NCBI GenBank assembly: GCA_038143535.1
Contig: JAYQMD010000001.1
Span: forward strand, 1,426,001 to 1,490,000
DNA from: UBA7446 sp038143535
GTDB lineage: Bacteria > Bacteroidota > Bacteroidia > Flavobacteriales > Flavobacteriaceae
Direction of reading: 5' to 3'
Length of the DNA stretch: 64,000 nt
The position numbers and the translations under genes are program-made. The notes under the pieces were generated by a model, which worked only from the letters and a program-made list of their open reading frames with translations, was not told the DNA's origin and did not search any database. Positions 45,547 to 55,021 of the stretch are shown here, in pieces; the first letter of the stretch is position 1; the number at the start of each line of letters is the position of its first letter.

Positions 45547-47922
45547 ATGATAAAATGGATTAACACACGCTTTTGGGAAAGCGTGGCGCGACTTATCCTC
45601 CGCAATCGCATTGTTTTTTTGTTGGCCATTTTGGGTACAACATTTTTGCTCTCCACACAGTGGGGCAACATCCGTTTTAGCTTTACTGAAGCCAACCTAC
45701 TCCCCGACAAGCATCCGTTTAATACCTTTTATCAGGAATTCCTAGATCGTTTTGGCGAAGAAGGAAACCTGATCGTACTTGCCGTGCAAGACGAGGCATT
45801 TTTTGAGCCTGAAAAATTAGCCGCATGGGCTGCGCTAGGGGATAGTTTGGTGGCATCTCCCAGTACGAAAAATGTAGTTGATGTAAGTAGGCTTACCCAA
45901 CTCAAACGCAACGATAGAAAAAAAGTCTTTGAAGTTGCACCCTTGCCATACCAACGTCCCAAGACCCAAGCAGAAGCAAGCGCCCTAAAAGAATGGCTCT
46001 ACAAACAACAACCGCTTTATGAAGGTCTTCTTTTTAATAAAGAAACGGGGGTTATTCAAACAGCAGTTTACCTAAAAACATCAGTGGTTAATAGTGGGGA
46101 ACGTCAGCAATTTGTAGATAACTTGCTTGCAGATAACGTTGCCGCATTTGAAAAACAAACGGGGCTTGATGTCCGCGTGTCGGGTATGCCATACATACGT
46201 ACCCTAAATGCCAAAATGATCTTGGACGAAATAGGTTTGTTTGTACTTATGGCTACCCTAGTAACCACGCTTATTTTCTTCTTTTTCTTTAGATCATACA
46301 GGGCTACGTTTATCTCCATGTCCATTGTGGTTATTGGGGTCATGTGGGCCTTTGGGATTATCGGATTATTGGGCTTTGAAATTACCGTACTCACGGCACT
46401 TATTCCGCCCATCATCATTGTAATTGGCGTACCCAATTGCATATTCCTTATAAATAAATATCAAAACGAAATTAAGAAACACGGAAATCAGGCGCGATCG
46501 CTTCAACGTGTTATCTCCAAAGTTGGTAACGCTACGCTGATGACCAACATGACTACGGCATGTGGCTTTGCAACTTTTACGCTTACCAACAGCAGTTTAT
46601 TGCGCGAGTTTGGTATCGTAGCTTCCATAAACATCATGATGATATTCTTGCTGTCTTTGTTGACGATTCCCATCATTTACAGCTTTATGTCCATTCCAAA
46701 TAAAAAACATTTGGAACACCTCAATAGAGAATGGATGTCTGGCTTTATCAATTGGATGGAACGTATGGTAAAGCATCGAAGGGTGTCCGTTTATTTTATT
46801 TCGGTTTTTGCCCTCATGCTTAGCATCGTTGGAATTTATGAGATTCGGTTGTCAGGAACCATCATTGACGACATGCCCAAAAAAGCAGATTTCTATCAAG
46901 ATATTCGGTTCTTTGAAACCCATTTCAAAGGAGTTATGCCCATTGAAATCATGATAGATACCAAGCGGGCAAATGGCGCAACAAGCTTAAGCACACTTAA
47001 TCGCATAAACAAACTAGAAAGCGATTTGCTAGAAATTCCCGAGCTCTCCAACCCCGTTTCAGCTGTCTCCGTTGCGAAGTATTTAAAGCAGTCTTATTAC
47101 AATGGGAATCCCAAGTACTTTCAATTGCCAACAAGACAGCAAGACAATTTTATTAGAGCACACGCAAAAAACCTAAAAGGAGAAGTGAATTTTCTAAAAA
47201 GCTTGGTAGACCCAACGGGGCAATTTGCACGCATAACCGTTATGCTGCAAGATGTTACTACAGAACGTATGGAAGCCATTGAAATGGAAGTGAAAAAAAG
47301 CATAAGCAAGCATTTTGCTGCTGACCGATTTAATGTTTCCATCACTGGAAAAGCCTTGGGCTATCTCAAAGGAACGCGCTTTTTAGTTCGTAACCTGGTT
47401 GTTTCTTTAGGGCTTGCCATTTTGTTGATTGCGCTGTTTATGGCGTATATGTTCCGTTCGTTCCGAATGATTCTTATTTCGTTGCTGCCCAACATTATCC
47501 CGCTAATCCTAACAGCGGGCATGATGGGCTTCATGGGCATTGCTATAAAACCCTCTACCATTTTGGTGTTTAGTGTTGCCTTTGGTATATCGGTTGATGA
47601 CACCATCCACTTTTTGGTGAAGTATCGCCAAGAGCTCAAAGCTACCCGCTGGAATATTAAAAAGGCGGTTTATAGTGCCTTGCGCGAAACAGGCGTTAGC
47701 ATGTTCTACACCTCCATAGTATTGTTGTTTGGATTTTCTGTGTTTATGATTTCCAGTTACGGCGGTACGGTAGCACTGGGCGGATTGGTTTCGGCTACGC
47801 TGTTGTTTGCCATGTTGGCCAACCTTATTCTATTGCCGTCATTGTTGCTTTCGCTAGAAAATAAGATTGCAAACAAGAATACATTAAAAGAACCCAAATT
47901 TCAAATTTTGCCAGAGAAATAA
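45547..47922 (+). CDS. MMPL/RND family membrane transporter
   Basis: This 791-residue protein has the two-fold RND architecture: one N-terminal helix, a periplasmic domain, six helices (about residues 220-400), a second helix and domain, and six helices (about 620-780). Motifs include GVPNCIFLINKYQNE and VAFGISVDDTIHFLVKYRQELK, the proton-relay acid-containing helix-4 region of MMPL transporters. It is not accompanied by a membrane fusion protein or an outer-membrane channel, which is typical of the RND lipid or hopanoid type rather than a drug pump. Substrate unknown. The gene lies 24 bases after frr. Confidence 0.85.
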   Translation: MIKWINTRFWESVARLILRNRIVFLLAILGTTFLLSTQWGNIRFSFTEANLLPDKHPFNTFYQEFLDRFGEEGNLIVLAVQDEAFFEPEKLAAWAALGDSLVASPSTKNVVDVSRLTQLKRNDRKKVFEVAPLPYQRPKTQAEASALKEWLYKQQPLYEGLLFNKETGVIQTAVYLKTSVVNSGERQQFVDNLLADNVAAFEKQTGLDVRVSGMPYIRTLNAKMILDEIGLFVLMATLVTTLIFFFFFRSYRATFISMSIVVIGVMWAFGIIGLLGFEITVLTALIPPIIIVIGVPNCIFLINKYQNEIKKHGNQARSLQRVISKVGNATLMTNMTTACGFATFTLTNSSLLREFGIVASINIMMIFLLSLLTIPIIYSFMSIPNKKHLEHLNREWMSGFINWMERMVKHRRVSVYFISVFALMLSIVGIYEIRLSGTIIDDMPKKADFYQDIRFFETHFKGVMPIEIMIDTKRANGATSLSTLNRINKLESDLLEIPELSNPVSAVSVAKYLKQSYYNGNPKYFQLPTRQQDNFIRAHAKNLKGEVNFLKSLVDPTGQFARITVMLQDVTTERMEAIEMEVKKSISKHFAADRFNVSITGKALGYLKGTRFLVRNLVVSLGLAILLIALFMAYMFRSFRMILISLLPNIIPLILTAGMMGFMGIAIKPSTILVFSVAFGISVDDTIHFLVKYRQELKATRWNIKKAVYSALRETGVSMFYTSIVLLFGFSVFMISSYGGTVALGGLVSATLLFAMLANLILLPSLLLSLENKIANKNTLKEPKFQILPEK

Positions 47923-47937
47923 GCAGAATAATTGCGC

Positions 47938-47945
47938 TATATTTG
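47938..47945 (+). promoter_or_regulatory. asnS promoter, -7 element
   Basis: TATATTTG matches TAnnTTTG and lies 20 bases before the asnS ATG. Confidence 0.5.
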
Positions 47946-47965
47946 TTACTGTTTTAAAACACTGT

Positions 47966-49366
47966 ATGGAAATTGGCCAGCTTTTTTTAGGAGATCAACT
48001 CAATCAAGAGGTATGCGTTCGTGGTTGGGTACGCACCTTTCGCGCAAACCGATTTATTGCCCTTAACGATGGCTCTTGTCTAGCCAATATGCAATGTGTT
48101 GTGGATTTTGAACAAATGTCTGAAGACGTGCTTGCGGAAATAAATACGGGTGCGGCAGTTGAAATTAAGGGCACCTTGGTCGAAAGCCGAGGGAAAGGCC
48201 AAAAATTTGAGATTCAAGTGAGTAACCTCAGCATTCTGGGCACTTCCAATCCAGATGAATATCCTATACAACCCAAAAAACACTCACTCGAATTCTTAAG
48301 AGAAAAAGCGCATCTACGCATACGCACCAACACATTTGCTGCTGTGATGCGTGTGCGTGCAGCCCTGTCTTTTGCTGTGCATCAATATTTTACCCAGAAT
48401 GGTTTCTATCAAGTGCACACACCCATTATTACGGGAAGTGATGCCGAAGGGGCAGGCGAAATGTTTCGGGTAACCACTAAAGACCCAGAGCAAGCAGATG
48501 ACAAACCTGATTTTTTTGGCAAGGAAACCAACCTAACCGTCTCGGGTCAGCTCGAAGCAGAAACCTATGCCATGGGGCTGGGAAAGGTATATACTTTTGG
48601 TCCTACTTTCCGCGCAGAGAATTCCAATACCTCACGCCACTTGGCTGAATTTTGGATGATTGAACCAGAAGTGGCTTTTAACGATTTAGACGACAATATG
48701 GATTTGGCTGAAGACTTTATCAAGTCGGTTTTGGCGTATGTACTTGAATACTGCAAAGAAGACTTGAGCTTTTTAGACCAAAGGTTCGCTCAAGAAGAAG
48801 CCAAAAAGCCGCAAATAGAACGGAGTCCCATGGGGCTTTTGGAAAGGCTTCAGTTTGTCACACAAAACGAATTCAAAAGAGTCTCCTATACCGAGGCTAT
48901 TGACATCCTTAGAAACTCCAAACTCAATAAAAAGAAGAAATTCAAATTTCCCGTAGACTGTTGGGGTATCGACTTGCAAAGCGAACACGAACGCTTTCTG
49001 GTAGAAAAACACTTCACCAGTCCAGTGATCCTTTTTGACTACCCAGCGGAAATAAAAGCCTTTTATATGCGCATGAACGACGACGGTAAAACTGTTCGTG
49101 CCATGGACGTATTGTTCCCAGGTGTTGGTGAAATGGTAGGTGGCTCGCAGCGTGAAGAGCGTTTAGACAAGCTTGTTGAACGCATGAAAGCCATGGACAT
49201 AGACGAAAAAGAACTTTGGTGGTATACAGACTTACGCCGTTTTGGAACTGCCGAACACGCCGGTTTTGGTCTTGGGTTTGAGCGTTTGGTACTTTACACA
49301 ACGGGGATGTCAAACATCAGAGACGTAATTCCCTATCCAAGAACGCCCTTAAGTGCCGAGTTTTAG
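47966..49366 (+). CDS. asnS: Asparagine--tRNA ligase
   Basis: This 466-residue class IIb synthetase has the N-terminal OB-fold anticodon-binding domain (VCVRGWVRTFRANRFIALNDGS), motif 2 in FRAENSNTSRHLAEFWMIEPE near residue 215 and motif 3 in GFGLGFERLVLYTTG near the C-terminus. Length is normal and the AsnRS-specific flanks of motif 2 are present, so it is not an AspRS. rpoN follows 48 bases downstream. Confidence 0.97.
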   Translation: MEIGQLFLGDQLNQEVCVRGWVRTFRANRFIALNDGSCLANMQCVVDFEQMSEDVLAEINTGAAVEIKGTLVESRGKGQKFEIQVSNLSILGTSNPDEYPIQPKKHSLEFLREKAHLRIRTNTFAAVMRVRAALSFAVHQYFTQNGFYQVHTPIITGSDAEGAGEMFRVTTKDPEQADDKPDFFGKETNLTVSGQLEAETYAMGLGKVYTFGPTFRAENSNTSRHLAEFWMIEPEVAFNDLDDNMDLAEDFIKSVLAYVLEYCKEDLSFLDQRFAQEEAKKPQIERSPMGLLERLQFVTQNEFKRVSYTEAIDILRNSKLNKKKKFKFPVDCWGIDLQSEHERFLVEKHFTSPVILFDYPAEIKAFYMRMNDDGKTVRAMDVLFPGVGEMVGGSQREERLDKLVERMKAMDIDEKELWWYTDLRRFGTAEHAGFGLGFERLVLYTTGMSNIRDVIPYPRTPLSAEF

Positions 49367-49414
49367 GTAGTAATGCGTGGGTTTTTCGTACATTTAAATA
49401 CCCAAACATAATTC

Positions 49415-50863
49415 ATGCTAAAACAACATCTTCAATTTAAGCTTTCGCAAAAGCTATCACCACAGCAAATTCAGCTCATGAAGTTGATACAGTTGCCCAT
49501 TCAGTCTTTTGAGCAGCAGATACTCCGCGAAATTGAGGAAAACCCTGCATTGGCACCTGGAAAAGAAAAAGAAAACAACCAAGACGAGTTTAGCAATTCT
49601 GAAGAAGATCGTGGCGATGTAATTGAAGCCGATGACATTGACATTGACGCTTACTTTAGCGATGATGAAATACCAGAATACCGTTTACGCAGTCAAAACT
49701 ACAGTGCAGATGATGGAGACAAACATGTGCCCTATGCCGCGGGTATCAGTTTTCACCAACAGCTCATGGCACAGTTAGACACCTTTACTTTCAATGAGGA
49801 AGAATACCGCATTGCTGCTTTTTTGGTTGGCAGCATTGACAGCAGTGGTTACATCAGACGTGAACTGATTGATATTGTTGATGACTTAGCATTTACCGAA
49901 AACATCTACACTAACGTAGAATCGTTGCGAGAAATACTGGATGATGTACAACAGCTTGATCCGCCTGGTGTAGGCGCACTTAATTTACAAGATTGCTTGT
50001 TGATTCAGCTCAACCGGAAAGTACAAAGTACAGCCGTTGACCACGCTATCTTGCTTATCAAAAATCTTTTTGATGCCTTTAGCAAAAAGCACTTTAACAA
50101 GATAAAGCAACGCCTAAACATCGATGATGAAGCCCTAAAGGAAGCCATGTCGGAAATAGAAAAGCTAAACCCAAAACCTGGCGCAACCTATGGCAGCAAT
50201 ACCAAAATAAATGCGCACATAGTCCCTGACTTTACCATACAACTTATAGACGGCCAACTAAATTTGATGCTAAACGGCCGAAATGCCCCTGAGCTCCACG
50301 TTTCTTCCGAATACCGCAATATGTTATCTGGCTATAAAGAAGCCACAAAAAAAAATAAAGAACAGCAAAAAGCTGTACAGTTTATCAAGCAAAAGCTAGA
50401 TGCAGCACGCTGGTTTATTGATGCCGTCAAGCAGCGCCAAAACACCCTGCACCAAACCATGAAAACCATCATGGATTTCCAAGAAGAATACTTCCTAACT
50501 GGAAATGAGCAAAAACTCAAACCCATGATATTGAAGGATATTGCAGACCGCATTGGTATGGATATTTCTACGGTATCACGAGTTGCTAACAGTAAATATG
50601 TCGATACTCCATATGGAACAAAACTGGTAAAGTGGTTTTTCTCCGAAGGTATTACCAATTCGGCTGGAGAAGATATTTCCACTATTGAAGTGAAAAAAGT
50701 ATTGGAAGATGTTATTGATGCAGAAGAAAAATCAAGTCCCCTTACAGATGAACAATTGATGAAAATTATGAATGATAAAGGCTATCCGATTGCTAGGCGC
50801 ACCGTTGCCAAATACCGTGAAATGATCGGTGCTCCTGTTGCACGACTTCGAAAGGAGTTATGA
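49415..50863 (+). CDS. rpoN: RNA polymerase sigma-54 factor
   Basis: This 482-residue sigma factor begins with glutamine-rich region I (LSQKLSPQQIQLMKLIQLPIQ), followed by an acidic region II (residues about 50-95), the core-binding region III, a helix-turn-helix (KDIADRIGMDISTVSRVANSK) and the RpoN box IARRTVAKYREMIG near the C-terminus. Length is normal. A promoter-like TACATTTA is 20 bases upstream of the ATG. No sigma-54 activator gene is in the window. Confidence 0.96.
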   Translation: MLKQHLQFKLSQKLSPQQIQLMKLIQLPIQSFEQQILREIEENPALAPGKEKENNQDEFSNSEEDRGDVIEADDIDIDAYFSDDEIPEYRLRSQNYSADDGDKHVPYAAGISFHQQLMAQLDTFTFNEEEYRIAAFLVGSIDSSGYIRRELIDIVDDLAFTENIYTNVESLREILDDVQQLDPPGVGALNLQDCLLIQLNRKVQSTAVDHAILLIKNLFDAFSKKHFNKIKQRLNIDDEALKEAMSEIEKLNPKPGATYGSNTKINAHIVPDFTIQLIDGQLNLMLNGRNAPELHVSSEYRNMLSGYKEATKKNKEQQKAVQFIKQKLDAARWFIDAVKQRQNTLHQTMKTIMDFQEEYFLTGNEQKLKPMILKDIADRIGMDISTVSRVANSKYVDTPYGTKLVKWFFSEGITNSAGEDISTIEVKKVLEDVIDAEEKSSPLTDEQLMKIMNDKGYPIARRTVAKYREMIGAPVARLRKEL

Positions 50864-51150
50864 GTTTTTTTAGTGCGGGATTCCATCTTACTAACTACCG
50901 GAAAAACAACACCAAAAAGCACATAATACCGGCTAGAAAGCGGGTTTTCGCCAGATATCAAAAAGATTACACCAATGCTCAGCATTAAAAAAGCATATAC
51001 AATCAACGTGATTTGACGGTATTTTTTGCGTTTGGCAGCGGGAAGTTTAAAGGCTTTAAAGTAAAAAAGTTAAATTCCAATACAACCGTAAGTACTGAAA
51101 CTAAAATAAATAGTCAATGTATCATATCCGTAAATTTGATTATCCTGTAG
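50860..51150 (-). pseudogene. Probable decayed small membrane protein gene
   Basis: This stretch of 332 bases between rpoN and the DUF4270 gene has no ordinary open reading frame, but on the minus strand a protein-like reading can be assembled. From 51150 it gives LQDNQIYGYDTLT; a one-base shift gives hydrophobic FILVSVLTVVLEFNFFTLK; a shift back gives AFKLPAAKRKKYRQ, then hydrophobic ITLIVYAFLMLSIGVIFLI and further sequence to SRYYVLFGVVFPVVSK. The two shifts cancel. No ATG is at the start. Its end overlaps rpoN antisense if read to the next stop. I cannot name the family. Confidence 0.4.
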
Positions 51151-51195
51151 TTAAAAATAAACAACCAATTAATACTCCTTAATTACTTACTTCTT

Positions 51196-52917
51196 TTATT
51201 GGTTGATCTCGGTATAGAAAATTTCCAACTGCAATTTCAAATCCAAAAGTTCGGGATTTGAAGGATTAGGACCAACAAAAACACCCGACTTTGGAGTCGT
51301 TACAGATCCCGCTGGTATTTTACCTACGTCTGCGGCATTAACCTTGGCCATGGGTACTTTAGTTTGATTGGGCAACACATTGGTTAGCGCAACTCTTAAC
51401 GGAGCATTGATAGAGTCGTTGGAAATGATATTTTTAAGGTAGTTGGTTACTCTAACTTTGTAATACTGTTTGTCGCCTTCCTCTTCATTAGTCAAAAAGC
51501 CGCCGTAAACAATTTTAGCCAAAGAGGGGGTTGCAACGCCGTCTTGAGCAAAATCAATGATAGGGCCAAGGGTATTGGCGTTGTAAAGGTACAAGCGGTT
51601 TGGGAGCGTATGTCCATAAACTCCAACAGCTTGCTTGTCTACATGGAATGTGAGGTTAGCTTCGTTTAACAACCACGGTCTACCTTTAATATCTTCTAGA
51701 ACATCGTTATCTTCAAACAATTGTATGTCGGCAACCATTCCCAATCCACCACTTAAGGCAATTTGGTCAGGCAACGTAGCACTCAGAATATCATTTAACT
51801 CAGCAGCTGCGGTAGTTGTTTTTGTGAGTGTATTAAAACGTATGCTGCCGAGTGTGTTTATTAAAAACTCGTCTGTCTTGTCTTCTATTTCAACTGGGTC
51901 GGAATCAGCAACTTCTGATTTGTAGGTATAATCAATGCGTATGACCATGCTGTTGGTATCCAATAGCATGAGCAGCGGGCTGCTAAAGTTGCTAGTTTCA
52001 ATTGATATGGAACGGAAAAAATCGCGCCAGTCTTCTGAATTAGCAAGCGCTGAATCGCCTTCTTTGTCTAAAATAAGCTGCTGGAAAATTTGCTTGTTGA
52101 GCGGAACACGAATACGTGGAGATAAATTATCGGCACTGTCCTTAACAATTTCATTAAAATTAAGGGTGATGTTTTCGTTTGCCAGGAGCTTGTCTTTGTG
52201 TATGCTTGAGGAAAAATCAGAGTAATAATTTTGCCTTTGCTCAAAGTTTTGGTTCGGATCTAGTTGGCGTAGAAAATAATTGAGTTTGTGTATTTCAATA
52301 TCAAAAGATGCTTCTCTGTCTCCAAACAAGGAGTCTATATCATAAAGTCTTTTGTCTGGGTTGGGGTTAACTGTTTCAGTGTCTTCTCCGTCTTGTGTTC
52401 CATCGCCATCTGTATCGGGATTAGTGGGGTCTGTCCCGCTATTTTTCTCATCAATATCACTTAGGCCATCGCCGTCAGAATCACTATTTGGATCTGTGTC
52501 GTCAATATCATAAATAGCAATCAATCCATCGCTGTCTTGGTCAGTCTGATTGGTGAAAAAAGGGATTTCTAGCCAGACCTCATTCACCGTTTCTGCCTCA
52601 TCCAAACCAGTGTCAATTTCACTTTGAGCTGAAAGTGCGCCAAAACTTGGCGCATATTGACTTAAATTTAGTTGTGAAACAATGGCAGCAGCTGTATTCC
52701 CAAATAATTTGTCTTCACGTATCCCTAGTTGTATGGGGCTGGTATTGTTGGTTTGAACAACATCTACCAAAGCGTGTTTGACACCAACAGGATAATAGGC
52801 TTTTTTTCCAATAAATGAATTTGTGGGTAGGACTTCTGCGCCAATGTCATTGAATTTTTTGTCACAGGAGGCTATAAGCAGCACAAGCGTGAAGAGTAGG
52901 GTACATTTTTTTATCAT
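51196..52917 (-). CDS. DUF4270 family lipoprotein with calcium-binding-type repeats
   Basis: This 573-residue protein has a lipoprotein signal (CTLLFTLVLLIASCDKKFND, lipidated Cys18) and the DUF4270 pattern. Residues about 120-185 contain thrombospondin-type-3-like repeats (DQDSDGL, DPNSDSDGDGLSDIDE, DPTNPDTDGDGTQD), which bind calcium in other proteins. The remainder is beta-rich. The role is unknown; outer-membrane lipoprotein with surface exposure is an inference. It follows the short glycogen-synthase gene by seven bases, so the two are co-transcribed from the element at 53760. Confidence 0.85.
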   Translation of the reverse strand: MIKKCTLLFTLVLLIASCDKKFNDIGAEVLPTNSFIGKKAYYPVGVKHALVDVVQTNNTSPIQLGIREDKLFGNTAAAIVSQLNLSQYAPSFGALSAQSEIDTGLDEAETVNEVWLEIPFFTNQTDQDSDGLIAIYDIDDTDPNSDSDGDGLSDIDEKNSGTDPTNPDTDGDGTQDGEDTETVNPNPDKRLYDIDSLFGDREASFDIEIHKLNYFLRQLDPNQNFEQRQNYYSDFSSSIHKDKLLANENITLNFNEIVKDSADNLSPRIRVPLNKQIFQQLILDKEGDSALANSEDWRDFFRSISIETSNFSSPLLMLLDTNSMVIRIDYTYKSEVADSDPVEIEDKTDEFLINTLGSIRFNTLTKTTTAAAELNDILSATLPDQIALSGGLGMVADIQLFEDNDVLEDIKGRPWLLNEANLTFHVDKQAVGVYGHTLPNRLYLYNANTLGPIIDFAQDGVATPSLAKIVYGGFLTNEEEGDKQYYKVRVTNYLKNIISNDSINAPLRVALTNVLPNQTKVPMAKVNAADVGKIPAGSVTTPKSGVFVGPNPSNPELLDLKLQLEIFYTEINQ

Positions 52918-52924
52918 GGTATGA

Positions 52925-53728
52925 TTAAAAATCAGTCTGGTAAAAGGTTTCGTGGGCAGTTAACGGATCGGATTCTTTGCTTAAGTCCAATACAGGCTTG
53001 GCACTGTTGTGCACCGCTTTCTTGACTGCATCACTTACAGCTTCACTTGCAAGAATGATACCATCAGAGTGCTGAGCAGCATTTGCGAACATATTATCAA
53101 GTGTCCCTTTTTTTAATACTTCCATGTGTTCAGCGTCAATACCATCAAAAGCAATTTTTGAAAACATATCACCATTGAGATCATTTGAGAATGGTGCTTC
53201 GTAGAAAGAGGTCACAATTTTAGTGTTGGCCAACAAAGGCTCGTCTTTAAAATACAATTTACAGTACAGCGGTACAAGAGCAGCTATCCACCCTTGAACA
53301 TGGATAATGTCTGGAGACCAGTTTAATTTTTTAACCGTTTCAATTACCCCTTTTGCAAAGAAAATAGCGCGTTCGTCGTTGTCAGTATACAGACTGCCAT
53401 CGTCTTCTGAGTGTAAGCCACGCCCTTTAAAATAATCATCATTATCAATAAAATATACCTGCATACGCTCCTTTGGAATGGAAGCAACTTTAATTATCAG
53501 GGGCATGTCAATGTCGTTGATAACCAAATTCATTCCAGAGAGACGAATTACTTCGTGTAGCTGGTGCCGTCGCTCGTTGATAAGTCCGTACTTAGGAATA
53601 AAAATACGCGTATGACCGCCACGATCGTTTACCATTTTTGGAATTTCAAAACCTAAATTCGATAATTCGCCATGCGGTAGATAAGGAACGACTTCAGAGG
53701 ATATGTATAATATCTTTTTGTCTTTCAT
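52925..53728 (-). CDS. Glycogen/starch synthase-like protein (N-terminal GT5 domain only)
   Basis: This 267-residue protein matches the N-terminal half of GT5 glycogen synthases: MKDKKILYISSEVVPYLP at the start, PDIIHVQGWIAALVPLYCKLYF near residue 145. Full enzymes have about 480 residues and a second Rossmann domain that holds most of the ADP-glucose site; that part is absent. The KxGGL loop is changed to GELSNLGFEIP. It therefore is unlikely to be an ordinary glycogen synthase. I recall short proteins of this kind as conserved in flavobacteria, next to pantothenate genes as here. Function unknown. Confidence 0.8.
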   Translation of the reverse strand: MKDKKILYISSEVVPYLPHGELSNLGFEIPKMVNDRGGHTRIFIPKYGLINERRHQLHEVIRLSGMNLVINDIDMPLIIKVASIPKERMQVYFIDNDDYFKGRGLHSEDDGSLYTDNDERAIFFAKGVIETVKKLNWSPDIIHVQGWIAALVPLYCKLYFKDEPLLANTKIVTSFYEAPFSNDLNGDMFSKIAFDGIDAEHMEVLKKGTLDNMFANAAQHSDGIILASEAVSDAVKKAVHNSAKPVLDLSKESDPLTAHETFYQTDF

Positions 53729-53759
53729 GTGGGCAAGAAGCGTTTTTCGTGTTAAGTCA

Positions 53760-53767
53760 CAAAATTA
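53760..53767 (-). promoter_or_regulatory. Promoter -7 element for the short GT5/DUF4270 genes
   Basis: TAATTTTG on the minus strand matches TAnnTTTG, with a TTG 24 bases further upstream (slightly long). A leader of about 27 bases precedes the ATG at 53728. The divergent panC start is 49 bases away. Confidence 0.55.
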
Positions 53768-53815
53768 CTAAAATTTAACCGACTTTTGTGCCAATTCAAT
53801 AGGATACCTAAGTAT

Positions 53816-54652
53816 ATGCCACTATACCATACGTTAAAAGCATTGAATTCTGCGAGAAGTAGCTATAATGGAAATGCGCTGGGCGTAGTACCCACCATGG
53901 GTGCTTTACACCAAGGCCATATGTCGCTAATCAAAAAAGCAAAACACGATAACGAGGTGGTATGGGTAACCATATTTGTTAACCCTACACAATTTGATAA
54001 AAAAGACGACTTAGACAAATATCCGGATAGCCTAGCGGCCGACGTTGCTGCTATACATAAAATAAGTCCAGACATTCGTATTTTTGCGCCCACCGCAACC
54101 GACATGTATCCAGAGGGCTTGTTGGCCAGAACGCAAACATTTCACGGGCTCGATAAGCAAATGGAAGGAGCCGATCGGCCTGGACACTTTAACGGTGTTA
54201 TTACCATAGTTGCCAAACTTTTTGACGCCCTACAGCCGCATCGGGCTTATTTTGGGGAAAAAGACTTTCAGCAACTGCAACTCATAAAAAAATGGGCCAA
54301 GGAGCAACACATCCCAACCAGTATAGTGCCCTGCCCCATTGTGCGCGAAGCCAACGGGCTAGCCATGAGTTCACGAAATGAGCAATTAGCGCCAAAACAA
54401 AGAGAAGAAGCTGGATTTATTTATAAAGCCATGTTGCATTGTAAAAACAACTGTGTGGATAAAGCTGGTGTTTACAGCACCATTGCGCAGGCATTTGAAT
54501 TACACCCAAATTTTGATTTACACTATGTCCTTTGTGCCGAAGAAGACAGCCTAAAAGAAGTTAAAGAATTAACTACTGCTAACAAGCCAAGGCTGTTTGT
54601 AGCCGCATCCATAGCAGGGGTGAGACTTATTGACAATATCGCATTAAAATAA
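53816..54652 (+). CDS. panC: Pantoate--beta-alanine ligase
   Basis: With the ATG at 53816 (MPLYHTLKALNSARS) the product is 278 residues. It makes pantothenate from pantoate and beta-alanine. The HxGH nucleotide motif is in PTMGALHQGHMSLI, the second motif in ANGLAMSSRNEQL. A TTG-started extension from 53786 is rejected as unlike the family. A promoter-like GACTTTTG at 53781 could serve it. panD follows 13 bases downstream, giving a pantothenate pair. Confidence 0.95.
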   Translation: MPLYHTLKALNSARSSYNGNALGVVPTMGALHQGHMSLIKKAKHDNEVVWVTIFVNPTQFDKKDDLDKYPDSLAADVAAIHKISPDIRIFAPTATDMYPEGLLARTQTFHGLDKQMEGADRPGHFNGVITIVAKLFDALQPHRAYFGEKDFQQLQLIKKWAKEQHIPTSIVPCPIVREANGLAMSSRNEQLAPKQREEAGFIYKAMLHCKNNCVDKAGVYSTIAQAFELHPNFDLHYVLCAEEDSLKEVKELTTANKPRLFVAASIAGVRLIDNIALK

Positions 54653-54661
54653 GTACATTTG
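54630..54661 (+). promoter_or_regulatory. Internal promoter before panD
   Basis: TTG (54630-54632), a 21-base spacer and TACATTTG (54654-54661) match the consensus. The element overlaps the end of panC and lies four bases before the panD ATG, so the transcript should be leaderless. Confidence 0.55.
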
Positions 54662-54665
54662 TCCC

Positions 54666-55016
54666 ATGACAATTGAGGTTTTAAAATCTAAAATTCATCG
54701 CATAACCGTTACGGGGGCCGAACTTGATTACATCGGCAGTATTACCATAGACCGTACATTAATGGATGCCGCCAATATTGTGGTCGGAGAAAAGGTGCAA
54801 GTAGTAAACGTAAACAACGGGGAGCGGCTTGAGACTTATGTTATTGAAGGTGCGAAAAACACAGGGGAAATCACACTAAACGGTCCCGCCGCACGTAAAG
54901 TCCAAAAAGGCGATGTCATCATCATCATCAGCTATGCAAGCATGAGCGTTGACGCAGCTAAAGCCTTTCGCCCTACGCTTATTTTCCCTGACACAGCCAC
55001 CAACACCCTCGTTTAG
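54666..55016 (+). CDS. panD: Aspartate 1-decarboxylase (pyruvoyl enzyme)
   Basis: This 116-residue proenzyme supplies beta-alanine for pantothenate. The self-cleavage site Gly24-Ser25 lies in DYIGSITIDRTLMDAA, which generates the pyruvoyl group. The INNGERLETY-type stretch (here VNNGERLETYVI) is intact. It follows panC and is followed by a UPF0104 membrane protein after five bases. Confidence 0.97.
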   Translation: MTIEVLKSKIHRITVTGAELDYIGSITIDRTLMDAANIVVGEKVQVVNVNNGERLETYVIEGAKNTGEITLNGPAARKVQKGDVIIIISYASMSVDAAKAFRPTLIFPDTATNTLV

Positions 55017-55021
55017 CTGTC

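Noticed and set aside
48080..49313. Several open frames antisense to asnS
   Set aside because: They have no signals, no homologous look, and the sense gene is fully conserved.
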